A stretch of DNA of 64,000 nt from assembly GCF_031877795.1 (NCBI RefSeq), contig NC_133971.1:6404784-6468783 (forward strand). The letters run 5' to 3'. Positions 13,701 through 26,523 of this stretch are shown here, piece by piece. The DNA is from Strix aluco. Its lineage: Eukaryota > Chordata > Aves > Strigiformes > Strigidae. The notes under the pieces were generated by a model. It was given only the letters and a program-made list of their open reading frames with translations. It had not been told where the DNA came from and ran no database searches. Each line of letters begins with the position of its first letter. Position 1 is the stretch's first letter. The position numbers and the translations under genes were made by a program.

Positions 13701-16700
13701 CTGTACATGGAATTCAGTCAGGTTTTTTAGAGGGAATTTTTTATTTCTCACAGACTAGCAGATTTTTAAGTAACATGTATAATAGCACTAATTTCAGAAA
13801 CATGGGAGATCAAAATAATTAACAATGTAAATTTGTGTTTGGATTGTCTTCACTTCTAAAAGGCTATTAGTCCTCAAAAAAAATTAATTATCCCATGTAA
13901 TGTTAAACTAACAGCTGAGAAACTATGGATGGAGGGTCACATGGGGATCAGGGCACTTCCACATGAGTTCTGTTGCCCCAGCTGGGTAAGTGCCCAGCAT
14001 GGGAACAGATATACTGAAAGACCCTCTAATTGGTAAACTCAGTCCCCAAGACCTGCCTTACAGTAACAGCATCAGCAGAGCAAGAAACACATCAGTATCA
14101 AAAGCTGAAGAGAAGAGCTCTTAGACATCTCCATCACCGGAAAAAAAAAAAAAAAAAAAAGATAAAATATCCAATATAAACCTATGTGTTTGGTTTGGAC
14201 ACAGACAGGTTAATCACTACTTTTGCTTAAAATACAACTAAAGCAAGAGGAGTTGCAGCGACCGGTAAAGATGCAGTATTTCTCCACCTTAAACTTTTTC
14301 ATAGACTGATGACCACTGGAGACTAAATTACAAAAAACCTTGTCTGAGAGAGAGCCATCAAGCCACTCAGCCCAGACAACCCAATGGTATTCCAGACCTG
14401 TGCAGCAGTAGATGTGCAACATCTTTGTGGGCTTTACCACAAACTGCCTACTAGAGCTGCTTAAATATAACCCTTTATGAACACAGGCCTATCTCTCCGT
14501 GTCCTTTAATATAATGGCATAGCCATAATTTAAGGCTTTGCAGCAAATCCCGATGGGTTAATACATTATATCCATGCACTACATAAATTCAGATGGAATC
14601 GCTCACTAACACAGATCACTGTGTCAGAACTCACATCACATGGGGTTGCTCGAACATAAAAATAAGTATTATTGGCCATTAACACAGCCAGCAACCCACG
14701 GAAGAGTCAGTGCCTGCATTGCAAAAAGCACTGCAGTATGCAAACTGAGCATACATGTCTCTGTCACCCCTAGTGTGACAGAGCTCTCGTGTGTACCCTG
14801 GAGGCATGCTGGTCCCAGGTGAGCTCCCAGGTGCTGAGTTAGGCTGTCCCTTACCCAACTCCCAATGCCAAGAAGAGGAATGGCTCAAGAGCGTGCTTCT
14901 GAAGAGGCAGTGCTTTGAACAGCCAGCTGCCTAACCTAGGAGCTGCTGAGAGGGTGAAGTGATCTAAACTGCAGGAAACCAAGCAAACCACATTTGCAAG
15001 CCACTCAAATATAAGCAAGTAAATATGTAAATTAAATAACTCAAGGCACTCACCTAATCTGTCCTGTTATGAAAGTTACCTGCCTCAAAATTCCTGTCAC
15101 CTGATTTGGTGTTAGGATGTAACTTAATTTTTCTGTTTTTTTCCTAAAAATGCCCTATCAGGAAAAAGGGAACAAGCAAAGTCAGAAAGACTGTCACTCA
15201 ACACTAAGGGGACAAGGATGGAGATAGATGGATGCATTCAAGTACACATGCACCTACTGACACTGCTAGGGCTCTCCCCACAGTGGTTGTACCTGGACAA
15301 AAGGCCCTGTTTAAAACTTTTCCTTAACTTGGCTTAAGTCAGGGCTCTGAGTGACATGGAGACATCAGAAAAATTGCGTTTTCTATATGCTCACCAGTAA
15401 AAATATGTCGTCAGCTGAGCACAAAGGACAGTCCAAGTCCCTCGCTGATTCGACCAGTGGCCACGCTGAAGGGAAACAAGACTGCCCTTCTTGGCCAAGG
15501 CAAGGACCACTTTAGAAGAGGAGAGTGTTGTCAAGCAGGAGAGCAGAGCTAAGGCACAGCCCCCATGCAGCTGCAATGTACAACACCTTGGTTCATAAAA
15601 CAGACCAGGTGGCTCATGAGATACCTAGAAACATGGGGCATGTAAGTGTTTTGTGGACCTCAGTGCTAACGATTCATGGGTCCGGCAACGGCACAGATGT
15701 CTGCTATAGAGAAATCCAAGATATTTACTGCAATTTCAGGATATCTGTGGCCTTCCCCAGCAGAAAATTCAGTTTATTCTAGAGAGCAAATCCATCCCTC
15801 TCCATCACTTTTGGTGTTAGAAGATACTGACAGTTACAAGAGTGAGTTTGAGCTATGTTGAAAGGTTTTTCTGGAGATGAGCACAATCTCTATCTTGGTT
15901 TCACAGATGGATGCAGACCTCAGGGCAAATCTTAGAGAGACTTTATAAAGCCTCATCCACACTTTTCTGAATAACCTTCCTCAGGTATGGAAAGATGAAG
16001 AGAAGGCATTGGGAAGAGCATCAATACCAAAAGATAGGTTTGGGCAAATGTTCAGACAATCGCATTAAAAGTTGTTGAAAATCCGCCCAGACAGACACAC
16101 TGACAATTTCTAATTATCCTCCCGTCTCCATCTCCAACCTCCTCACAATGAATCTTGTCTGCCAAGCAAGACAAAGGTCTGGCTTGCCTGTCCATCTTTA
16201 TTATTTTCTAAGTAGACCAAGTATTGCAGCAGTGAAGTTGCAGCAGATAAGGACCTGGACTGCCAGCCACCCGAAACAAGTCTGGTATGGTTTAGGTGTG
16301 TTCTGCTTCTAAAGGGAGCCATCCAAACCACCAGCCCTGCACATCCATCCTAGGTCAGAAAGACAAGAAAAATGAAATAATATTTATACGATCTGTATAA
16401 AACATTATAGACATTATTAGAAAATGCATGGAAGAAAAACAAGAGAGAAAAGCAAAAATACAAATGAGACTGAGAGGTCATACAGCTAGACTTGTCAGGC
16501 TTCACCCACTGCATGCCAGATACGTTTGCACTTTCCTCGTTTGCAGCTGGTGGCAGGGCAACCCTTTCCTTCAGTGAGCAGAGCCACACACACCTCAGCC
16601 TCCCATCTGCACATGAGCTGAAAAGGCCTCTGCTCAGAGGTATATTTCAGAAGAAATTGTGAAAACTTGTACCCCACAAAATAGTGATTTACATGCATAT

Positions 16701-19700
16701 GGTAACAGTCTCCCTTGTGACTGCTCTGGGGACAAAATTTATGCATGTCAGTGGGAAGACAAGGCCATGACCGATTAGCAATTCATATCTACTCTTGCAT
16801 AGTTTTTAAAACTTCATTTCCATTACAAATTAGGCAATCATTTCAGCCCAGCTTTGAAGCAGAAGTCCATCTAAGCCATATCCTAGAACATAAACACTTT
16901 TATTAAAAGTATTAAAAACTGTATTTAGCAGACTAAAAATTATGTCCAGGAAATGTGACTTAGATTTATGAATGAGAACTCTGAGATCAAGCATCTGAAC
17001 AGCACTGCTGAATATTTCCATCATGGCAGGGATTAAAAGTCCATGTTAATAAATCCACCACATTTCCCAAATGCAAAGTAATGGTTTATTAATCAGAACT
17101 CTTGAGTAAAAATTTGTTGCAATGATTTGTCATAAAGGTATAACATTTGTTCTGCTGTTTAAAGATTCCCTGACTGTTCAGTAAATGCCTCTTCATAAGC
17201 ATTAAAAATGCAAAGCGGTATGTATATTTCAGTGTTTCTTTCTTTGAAACTGACCTAAATTACTGAGTGAAAAAAAACAAACTCGCTATTTCAGTAACGC
17301 AAGGACAAGGACTCAGGTATCTCTGCCCCACCAAATTGTATTCCTGCACAGATTACTCAGACTTTTAGCCCTGAAACACAGGAGTAAGTGGCCACCCAGC
17401 TTGGAGAAAGTCAGCAGATGAACGTGAGAGACACTGCTTTTTATGGTTAGACATAGCTGTCGTTGGAATGGGGCAGCAGCTCATTGCACAGGGAAGTAGC
17501 CACAGCCCCTCCATCCCCTTCTCTGCAAATATTTGCTTGTGCAACCAACAGGAATGTACAGACAGTGCCCACCACCTCCTCCAGAAAAGGCTGCGAGCAG
17601 ACAACATGCATTGTGCACACCCAGGGCTTGTGTTCACGTGGGGGCTGGCACCTCTGGTGAGGTCACATGGGACAAGGAAGGCTGGCGCACGATGTCCAGA
17701 GCTGTGGGATCACCCTGCACAGCCCACTGGTTCAGCAATAGCTTCAGAGTCGCAGTTTTCTCCTCAATCACTCTCACTGGAGGCTCCTCCAGGTCTTGGA
17801 TGAATCATTGATTTTTGAGCCAGAAAATGAGGTATTCAAGTTTTAAGTCCTCTAAAAGTAATATTAATGAGTTATATTGAACCAAACATAACCTCCTTAC
17901 AACTCTTCCAGTATAACATCACATTTCAGTCTTTTTCCAGGAACCGTGATGAATGACATTTCTCAGGATAATTACAGTGAAGCTTCACAGACTTCACAGA
18001 ACAGCCGAACAGAAACCTTCAAATAGAAGAAAAGGTGTTGACTCCTTTGGGGAGAACATTATGTACATCCAAGTATTTAAGTAGCTTACAGAGAACACAG
18101 ATAGGGAGAGATGCTTTAAGGCTCACTAAGGGCAGCTAATCAGCTAATTACACAAAGCAATTTAGGCCTGACTGGTAGCAGATATCTGAACTGTTGTTTC
18201 CTAATAAGAAGAGTAAACAAGATAACTGTGAAGTAGTGCTTGTCTACAGATTAGCACAAGCAGAGAATTTGAAGAGAGACTGCCATTGTCCAATCCTCCC
18301 CACTCATCCAAAATCTGTGCAATTAAGAGAAACGTACCAGACTGCTAGAAACCAACACCTCCCATCTCATAAAGCTGTGGGTTTTGTTATACTTTTTCCT
18401 AGAGTTTTTCTTTAATTACATAAGACATTATAATTCTTGGCATTGTAATTCTTGGTACTATGTTGAATATAAGAAATAATATTTAAATCCAATTTACAGA
18501 TGGCCTAGACATACAAAGTAGTTTGGCCAAACTTTTCTGTGACATGTATCCACCTTATATGACCATCATCAAAATAGCAACCTCAGTTTTAATGGTGGTG
18601 GCAGGATGAGAAGAGATGCCTTCACTCCTTTACATCACTTTCTCAGATGCTTAACCAGGAGTGGAGGCCCCCTGGTAACTCAGTGTGAGGACATCTCTAG
18701 TATCCCCACATACACTGCACATATTATGGGAATACAGAGAAATATAACCGTTTCCTTGCACAACAAAGACAAAATATACTATTTTAAAAGGAATTGTCTG
18801 TTCACTTTCAGGTTAAAATTCTTTGTGTTCTCAATTTCAAGCTGGGACAAAATCATTTTAAGTAGGTAGCCAAGCAACCAGCTGCCATCCTTTATAAATG
18901 TAATTGGAAGGGTAGAATGAGCCACCTCCACTTCCTTGCAAAAAGCAGTCTTTTCTTGACTTTCTGTATTTGTGACAGGGTGAATGGGGGTCACAGCAAG
19001 GAGGATGAAGGGGAGTCTCAAGGGTTACCTGCAGCGGGAGGGCTGTATCCAGTGCACACAGACAAACCTGGGCCAGTGATGCTGGGGATGGACCTGACCT
19101 GTGCCATCACGTTGCAGCCCAAAGAGTGGTAACGTTACCAGTGCTGGTCCACAAGCGTGAAGTGTAAGGCAAATTCAGAGCAGCGAGGCCAGCCAAGATC
19201 ATTTTTCAGTCTCAGTTCTGTCTGAGGCAGTGAAGCATCTAACTGCAGCACTTGGGAATGGGTCACTCGATAATTAACCTAACCCAGTAAGGGACAAAAC
19301 AGGCACAGGTCTAAATTCAACACACAGCTCAGTACCGTTCTCCAATACTGAATTTAGATTTGTAACTGGTTTTTCCCTTTGCTGAGTTAGGAGGGGAGAG
19401 CACTGCCAGAGCTGGTTCAGCTGTAACAAACCCAGCAAATCCAAATCTTTAATCCTCTTACAAAAGAACTCTTTATTTTGGGGAAAAAGTGCTTGCCGTA
19501 TACATCCCCTTTGTGTCTGTGATGCTATGCACAACTTTTTTTCCTTAGGGTATCCTTTCACTATTCTGCTTTTCAGTGAGGAGGTAGAAAAGGACAGCAG
19601 GCTTATTTAATGTGCCCTCCCAAGGCAGTAAAGCATTTCCTCCTCTCCTTTTCCAGCGGTTCGTGAGTAACAGAGACAGTTTGTGAAGATGTAGGCTAAA

Positions 19701-21808
19701 ACTTCAGGGTTTTCTGTAGGGCCGTTTGTTTGACTCAAAACCCACGATGTATGCCAAGCCCACGACATCATGTTCAGAGCCAGCAATTTAATGGAAATTG
19801 TTTTAAGTTTTTATTTCCTACCACAAAATTTCTGAAGCACTCTCAGAATTTTCCTTTCAGGTTAAGTTAAAGCTGTTCTGTATAAATATTTATGTAAGGG
19901 TGTGAAGGGGGAATCACCTTCCGCGCTCCACCCAACAAAAATGTTGGAAAAAATGATGCATTTTTGGTAGTCCATTTTAAACATGTGGACAAGGGCAGTC
20001 TTTGACTTTATTTTACTCAGTTGCTGGCTGGCATCCACTGCAGTCTTTGCCAAAATCAAAAAATACAGAAAATATTATATTTTTTAGAAGCTAAAGGAGA
20101 AAATATTTTCCCTGGCCCCTTTAATTTTTTTTCTGAGTTTAAATGTACGGCTGTCTGTAAAAGTACGACTTCTGCTCAGGAAGTCAGATCTAGACATGAG
20201 TAAAACACTTCCCCAATCAATTACAAGAAAAATGCCTTTTAATGATATTTCCACATCGGAAAAATAAAACAGGCTGGTTCTGTAACGTGCTACAGCAAGC
20301 AGGGATTCCTTGTTGCCTGTTTCTCTCTGATTTCTCAGAAAAGCACGGGGAGGGAGAGCTCATTGTTAGGAGCCACTGAGTCAAGTGGGCATCATTTCTA
20401 CAAGGGGAGGGGAAACCAAAGGCCAGTTCTGCACAGTTTTTACTTGAGATCTGTGGTGTTCAGTATCCTGACACTTCTGTCTCCATACTTAAGTCTTAAC
20501 CTATTTTCCTTTTTATTTTCTTTAAGTTTACACCATCACAGTAGATTGGCATTATCACTCTGATACTCAGTCAGATGAGCAGCAAAAAGACTCAGGTCCT
20601 GGAATTCCTCAGTAGATAAAGATGAGTCCTTCAAAGCAAGGTCACTACAGAGCTCAGCACTATGACACCCTCCAAAGTGGGCTCAAAATTGGTTTTGTTG
20701 TTCTTTTGTTATTTATGGAAGGGGAATTTGGGCAGAAAATTCTCATAATTGCAACTGCCAGATGACACCACAGAGCTAAATTAATTCTGCCACCTTCCAG
20801 GGTAACTTTGAAGCCCTGTGTTTGCTGTTACTCTTTTTACCCTGATTGTTGCATTGCACAGGATGGCTTTTGAATTAGTGATGTTCAGAATCTGTCACTG
20901 AAATGTAAATTTGCTGAGACACATTGTCTTGTCAGACTGCGATTGTCCATTGGACAGAGTCATGATATAATCCTGTGACCTTCCTGAAGGACAGCAGAGT
21001 CCTAATCACTGCTCTGATCTCCGTGTGCTACCAGACCTATCATACACTCTGCACTTAGAGGGAGAGACATATGCACTGAGGCTAATGAACAAAAACTGAG
21101 TCAGGATATGCCATTTAATTCCCACACTTCATTTATTGGCTTAATTTATTTTTGAACTCACACAGCTGTAACTCTATGTCAGTTCATGCTCATAATGAGT
21201 TTAGATCAGTATTTAAGAACCTCACTTTGAACACATTTGAAACTCCCATTACATTAAGTTTATATTGAATTAGTCACTGACTTCCAACGTAAAAAGTAAT
21301 TATAATGAAAACCTGGCAGTACAAAACTATAGTTTCAAGGCAAAATTTCAAAAAAGAGTCTGTTCATTCCTCCCTTCCTCCCCAAAAGAATAAATATTAT
21401 GCCAAACAAATTCTAAAGTATTGTTTTAATCAGATTGAGGCTGATGAGTTTGATGAAATTTGTCATTTGTGGAAATTCTCCATCAGCTTAAATTAATTTC
21501 CTAGACTTTAAATGAAGACCAGATGACTTCTTAACAAATAGCACTTAACAAATAATTGGGATAGAACTGGAAGTCACTAGATTAATTTTATGGTTTTGTG
21601 GAGTCCAAATTCTACATGAAAGATAATGGCAATTGTCTCTTCTGAATTGAATAAAGGCCCATAGCCCTAATGGTGTTTATGATGGCAGTAGGCATTCCTC
21701 AGCTGACATCTTTCTGTCCAGCACTGGGGCTTTCCAAGCAAGTCAGGTATCCACAAGGACCAAAATACAGTGGAAATCTGTCAGGACTGGGCCAGAAGAA
21801 AGGACCTC
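7767..21808. other. Intergenic noncoding DNA
   Basis: AT-rich single-copy-looking sequence with no supported gene. Noted items are a T15 run at 8656-8670, a 12-bp tandem duplication (unit gttggataacac, last base differing) at 11101-11124, and an A20 run at 14141-14160. GC-moderate patches near 10930-11150, 15420-15560 and 17360-17800 carry short open frames without recognisable domains. Confidence 0.6.
14141..14160 (+). repeat. A20 homopolymer
   Basis: Uninterrupted run of 20 A. I checked the upstream sequence for a processed-pseudogene body or retroposon and recognised none, so it is treated as a simple repeat. Confidence 0.9.
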
Positions 21809-22180
21809 AGAATCACAGAATCACAGAATTGTCTAGGTTGGAAAAGACCTTGAAGATCACCTAGTCCAACCATTAACCTAACAATGACAGTTCTCAACTC
21901 CACCATATCCCTCAGCGCTATGTCAACCTGACTCTTAAGCACCTCCAGGGATGGGGACTCCACCACCTCCCTGGGCAGCCCATTCCAACGCCTAACAACC
22001 CCTTCTGGAAAGAAATGCTTCCTAATATCTAGTCTAAACCTTCCCTGGAGCAACTTGAGGCCATTATGTCTTGTCCTATCACTTATTACCTGGTTAAAGA
22101 GGCTCATCCCCAGCTCTCTGCACCCTCCTTTCAGGTAGTTGTAGAGGGCGATGAGGTCTCCCCTCAGGTCTGCAAGGGAG
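21809..22180 (-). mobile_element. CR1 LINE fragment, 5'-truncated, minus strand
   Basis: The 3' end is at 21809, where the plus strand reads agaatcacagaatcacagaatt, the reverse complement of tandem ATTCTGTG CR1 tail octamers. Just inside lies the typical CR1 3' UTR signature (ggttggaaaagaccttgaag on the plus strand). Read on the minus strand, about 22175-21880 still translates as the last part of the CR1 reverse transcriptase ORF2, including [14 protein letters not shown] and [16 protein letters not shown]. Only the last 370 bases of a roughly 4.5-kb element remain, which is the usual 5' truncation of bird CR1 copies. The reading frame is largely open, suggesting a fairly young insertion. The inner boundary is approximate. 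Confidence 0.93.
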
Positions 22181-25100
22181 TACATAGAGGGAAAACTGGT
22201 CTGATTGGAACAGAAAATGTAAGTCCACTACTGTCATAAAAGTGGCAAAATAAAAGCCTAATTCACCCAAGCTGAATCCATGTTTCCATACCTAGTACAG
22301 GCAATCTGTGAATCAGTATTTCTTTGCAATGGCTTTTCTACCTGCAGCACTGAGCTAAACACAGTCTGAAAGCAAAAAAAGAGACCAGGTTGAGAAGGGA
22401 GTGAAAGTTCATGTGTCATTAGTTTTATTTTTAAAAAAAGAAATTCCTGTTTTCAGGAATAATTGGACTTTTCAGACTCAAAATTTCTCGCTCCCCTCCT
22501 TCCCATTTTGGGAATTTGTCATAAGAGGGAGAAAGGATTCCTGTAACTTCTCCAGTTCATGAAGAAAGTGTATGTTTATTACAAACTCATCTGTTTGATG
22601 GCATCTCCAAATTTGTTATCCTGATTCTTACATGTTCTTGAAAGAACTGAGAAGAGAGTGTACACATTTTTATCTATCCTGGCTGCAGACAATTTTTCTC
22701 ATTACCGTACTGGTGAGCTCTTTGTGCAGAGGTTTGTGCTCCAGACTGCACAGAGGTTGAGCAACTTCCAGGCCTGTGCCAAACAAAAGAGGGAGAAGGA
22801 AAGAGGATAGCAGAGTGCATTTCGCAGCACGGCTGATGTACCCTAGCAGCTACTTTTACAATGTCCATTTGTCACGGACTTGTCCTTAAATCTGATTCAA
22901 TCACTTTTACCTGGAATTAGGAACAACCACAGAGACAAATATTTTTCTGAGATATTCAAGAGCATATTTTCCTGCACAATGGACATACCTCTATGAAGAA
23001 ATATTCTTATGAAGCAGCACAACTTTGTGCCTAGGAGGGCTGGTCCTGAAGAAAGGCAGGGCTCATTGGCTGTGATGGAGCATCCTACTAATAAAGCAAA
23101 TCCCACCGCCTCTGCGAAGTGAGCCATGCCCTCACAAAGTGCTGTGTCTTTGGCTCTAAGGATCCACCACCCAGTGCTCACTCAGACATCTTGCACAACA
23201 GCTTGCTGTGTAGGACAGCCAGGCTTTGGCATCACTTTTGACATGCATCTGCCTGGCTGGCTGCTCCTAATTCCAGGCAGAGTGCAGAAAACAAAAACAA
23301 AACATAAGCTAAACAATCCAGGATCATTTGTCAACAGTTTCCATAATGACAACATCCTTAAAGGCAAATTCAATGAAGTAAAGCAGAGTTTTCTTGCCCA
23401 GATGCACACAGCCTACAAATTTTGCTTCCTTTAGAAGTGGATACAGGTGCTTTCAGGTTTCTTGTCTTGGTTGTTATTTGATTCTCTGACATAGTTTAGG
23501 GATACACCTCCTGCCTCCTACCTCCCCTCCTGAGTGCCTGGACCTTAAAGCTTAGTTGCCTTAAAAACTCCAGGTCCAGTGTCTGCACTGCTGGTTGAAT
23601 CGTCCCCTTTCTGGTTCCCCAAAGCCTCGCAGGCAGTACATGTTTCCATTTTAACCTAGCTATATTTCCAGTGTAGACTTGTGAAGGCTCCAAGTACATG
23701 CAGCAGACTTGGGTTAAGAAAACAGCATCAAAACCTCCGTTAGTTTGGATTTACCTTATACAGAACAGTGCAAGTCCTCTAAATATTATTGTTCTGACAC
23801 AGAGTGTAAGCACTCTTGAACACAAACCACAGCAAAACATGTCATTGTGCTGGACAATCATATATGTCAGCTGTAAGCACTAAAGACCAAGGTCTCAGCT
23901 GAACCTCAAATGATTCATTGCATTGTGTATGAGACTCAGTTTTCGTTGGCACCTACGTTTGGCTGAATAATGTTTTGGCTCAGCAGATTATTTAATGAAA
24001 AAGGACAGTGGCAAGTCGTCTCAGAGACTGATCATAGCAAAGAAAATTAAGGGGAAAGCAGAGGAATGCAGCATTTTTCACATCTTTTGGTTAAAAAACA
24101 CGGAGGTCTTAATTCTGAAGTGCCAGCTGCTGAGATATGCCACCTTCAAAAATGCAGACACCTATTGGAGAGAGATAGCAAAGACCACCCATTTGTGAAA
24201 GAAAACTTACAGCCTTGAAAATTCAACAGATTTCTATACTCATACTGTCAAAACAAGTGCCTGCGAGTACCTTATCTTGTATCAACTGCACTGCACAACA
24301 AAATAAAGTAAAGAAATCATTGTTCTGCTCTTGATCAGCACAGGATCAAGGGTTTAGGAGAGAAAGCAACCACTGTCCTGGGAAGGGTGGAATCTCTTTT
24401 TTAAATGTTATTCATGCTGTCTTAGCAGCACTGCTGACAAGGCCCACAAAGACACCATATATATTTGCTTAAGGAAACTAAATTCAAGACCTTTGGAGTA
24501 GCATGTGGTATATCTTTTAAACAAATCTAATTTCAGTCACACTTTCAGGTTTCACCCACTCTTTTTTTCATACTCACAAGCACCAAAATGGATGTGTCCA
24601 ACTAGTCTAGCCAGTGTTACTGATGTGCAACACAGAGGACAAGGGACACGGGCTATCAAGTTCCCATCATATCTCCTAAGTTTTTCTTGATGGTCAACAC
24701 AAGCTGTTTTTTTGGATAAGTCATTTAAAGTCTTTAGGAGTCACAGGTTATTACAGAGTCGGAGTCTCCAGTAAGTATTCTGCCTTAGAAATATCTTCAA
24801 GATTTAATGTCATGTGGCCAAAGACTTTCTAAAAGCCACACAGTCTCAAAATCCCTTGGTGTTTTATGGCCATGGATTTGAAGTAACTCTAGGTCCTGTT
24901 TTAACCAGCCAGCTCACCTCTCCCGAGAGAAAGACACGGACATTCAGAAAGTCTTTTCACAAAGTTCCCCAGCATCACGTAGGTTTTACTGAAAGGGTAT
25001 TTTCTCTGTCCTGTCTGATGCTGGGACCTGAAACACTGCTTTCAAAACTCAGGAAAAGGGCCTCGATGGGAAGTTGAGGGAAGGTTTCACACGCAGCCCA

Positions 25101-26317
25101 TATATTCTAGTACTGCCACTGCATCCACTTCCCTCCTGCCAAACACATCAAATGCCATTGCTCAGCTATGTCACAGCAGCTAAAGATTTCCATGTTAGGT
25201 CACAGCAGTGTACTTCAATCAGCACTGAGATAATAGGAGAAATAATAAAGACCAATCTATAAAAACCCACCCAAAACCCCCAAAACAAAACACATACAAC
25301 CAATACTTCCTGCTGTAAAATTTCAAACACCATCAATTTCTCTCAAGCTTTGAACACTCTCAAGAAACCTGTCAGGAAGATGTCAAGCAATAAATTTTAT
25401 TGGAAGCCATCCAATGAACACTTCACTTTGGACTGATTTTTTGTGACTGCCTGCCACTCAATCGGTAAGTCTTCTTCCTTCTTGCAATGAGGTCTCTCCT
25501 AAGGTGCAGAAAAGAGGTTAGTGTAAGCAGTTAGGATGCTTCATTTTTTTACAGGCTGGATTCAAGCATTTTATTCAGCACAAAACCCCCATGTCTTCTT
25601 ATACAACTCATTTCTGTACCTTCTCTGTGTCTCATGCAAAACGGAAATAATTTTCCCCTGCCTCACCTGGACTGGTATCAGGCACAGAGATACTACAGTT
25701 GTAGGAATCACACAGTACTCACAACAGATTAAGCATTAACCCAATTATCTGACTGAAAAGCAACATAATAGGTTATCCCAAATGATGCCTACTAGAGGAG
25801 ATAACTGATATGTAACAATCCATAACCACTCTCCTCTGCTAACATATATAGGGATAAGATAGAAGGGTGATAGGCACAAAACAACCATCAGAAAACTTAG
25901 AAATTGATCTTTTTTCCCTTGAGTGTGAAGGAGAAACTTCAGGAGGGTCCTCCAGGTCTCAGATTTCAGAGGGAGGATCAGGGGCCATTTGGAAACCAGC
26001 AGGAACTCATAAATCAGACAGGAGGGGAGTTCAGGCCCACAGAGGAGAGAAAAGAGAGATCACTAACCCCTTCATCTTAATTGTTGACTTAGCCTCATTG
26101 ACTGGACATCTCAAGATAAACTGGCAGACATCTTTTGAAGAGACAGCCCTGCTGCTTACTGTCTCTCGCCAAGAAATCAGCAAGTTTTGTCTGCATCTCA
26201 GCTGGGGTTCACAGCTGTGGTCAGAGAAGTCATGAAAGTGTCTTATCCAAATTCTTGTCTCACAGTTTAGCACTTTGTACAATGCTTGCAGGTCTCCTGT
26301 GCTGCCCAGCCTCTGTC
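22181..26317. other. Intergenic noncoding DNA
   Basis: No gene, RNA gene or recognisable repeat was seen. Open frames of up to about 120 codons occur on both strands, overlap each other, and show no domains. Confidence 0.6.
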
Positions 26318-26523
26318 ACGCACGGCCGCAGCTACGCCTCCGCTGCAATACGGTATTGCAGCGCAGTAGTGCGGGTTAGCTTTTAACGGCTGGTCTGCTC
26401 ATTCATCCCTTTGACCTGCCGGTGCATCTCAAATTTTATTTCCTTTGCTGTTAAATGGGACTTGAAATAGCCATGCTTCGTAGCACTTCTGCTACGGTCA
26501 CGCCGCGGTGCTGAAATCTCCCC
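26318..26523. promoter_or_regulatory. Small CpG cluster
   Basis: About 17 CpG dinucleotides fall within roughly 200 bases, while neighbouring kilobases are nearly CpG-free. It includes the palindrome at 26341-26363 and ctacggtcacgccgcggtg near 26490-26508. It is too short for a standard CpG island but stands out. A regulatory element or unmethylated patch is one reading; a decayed GC-rich repeat is another. Confidence 0.3.
26341..26363. repeat. 23-bp near-perfect palindrome
   Basis: The 11-base arm cgctgcaatac (26341-26351) is followed by a single G, then its exact reverse complement gtattgcagcg (26353-26363). It sits inside the CpG cluster. It could be a dimeric transcription-factor site or a cruciform-prone sequence. 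No known factor consensus is assigned. Confidence 0.7.

Noticed and set aside
14085..14165. Possible processed pseudogene ending in the A20 tract
   Set aside because: The upstream sequence shows no recognisable mRNA-like body or polyadenylation signal, and no target-site duplication was evident.
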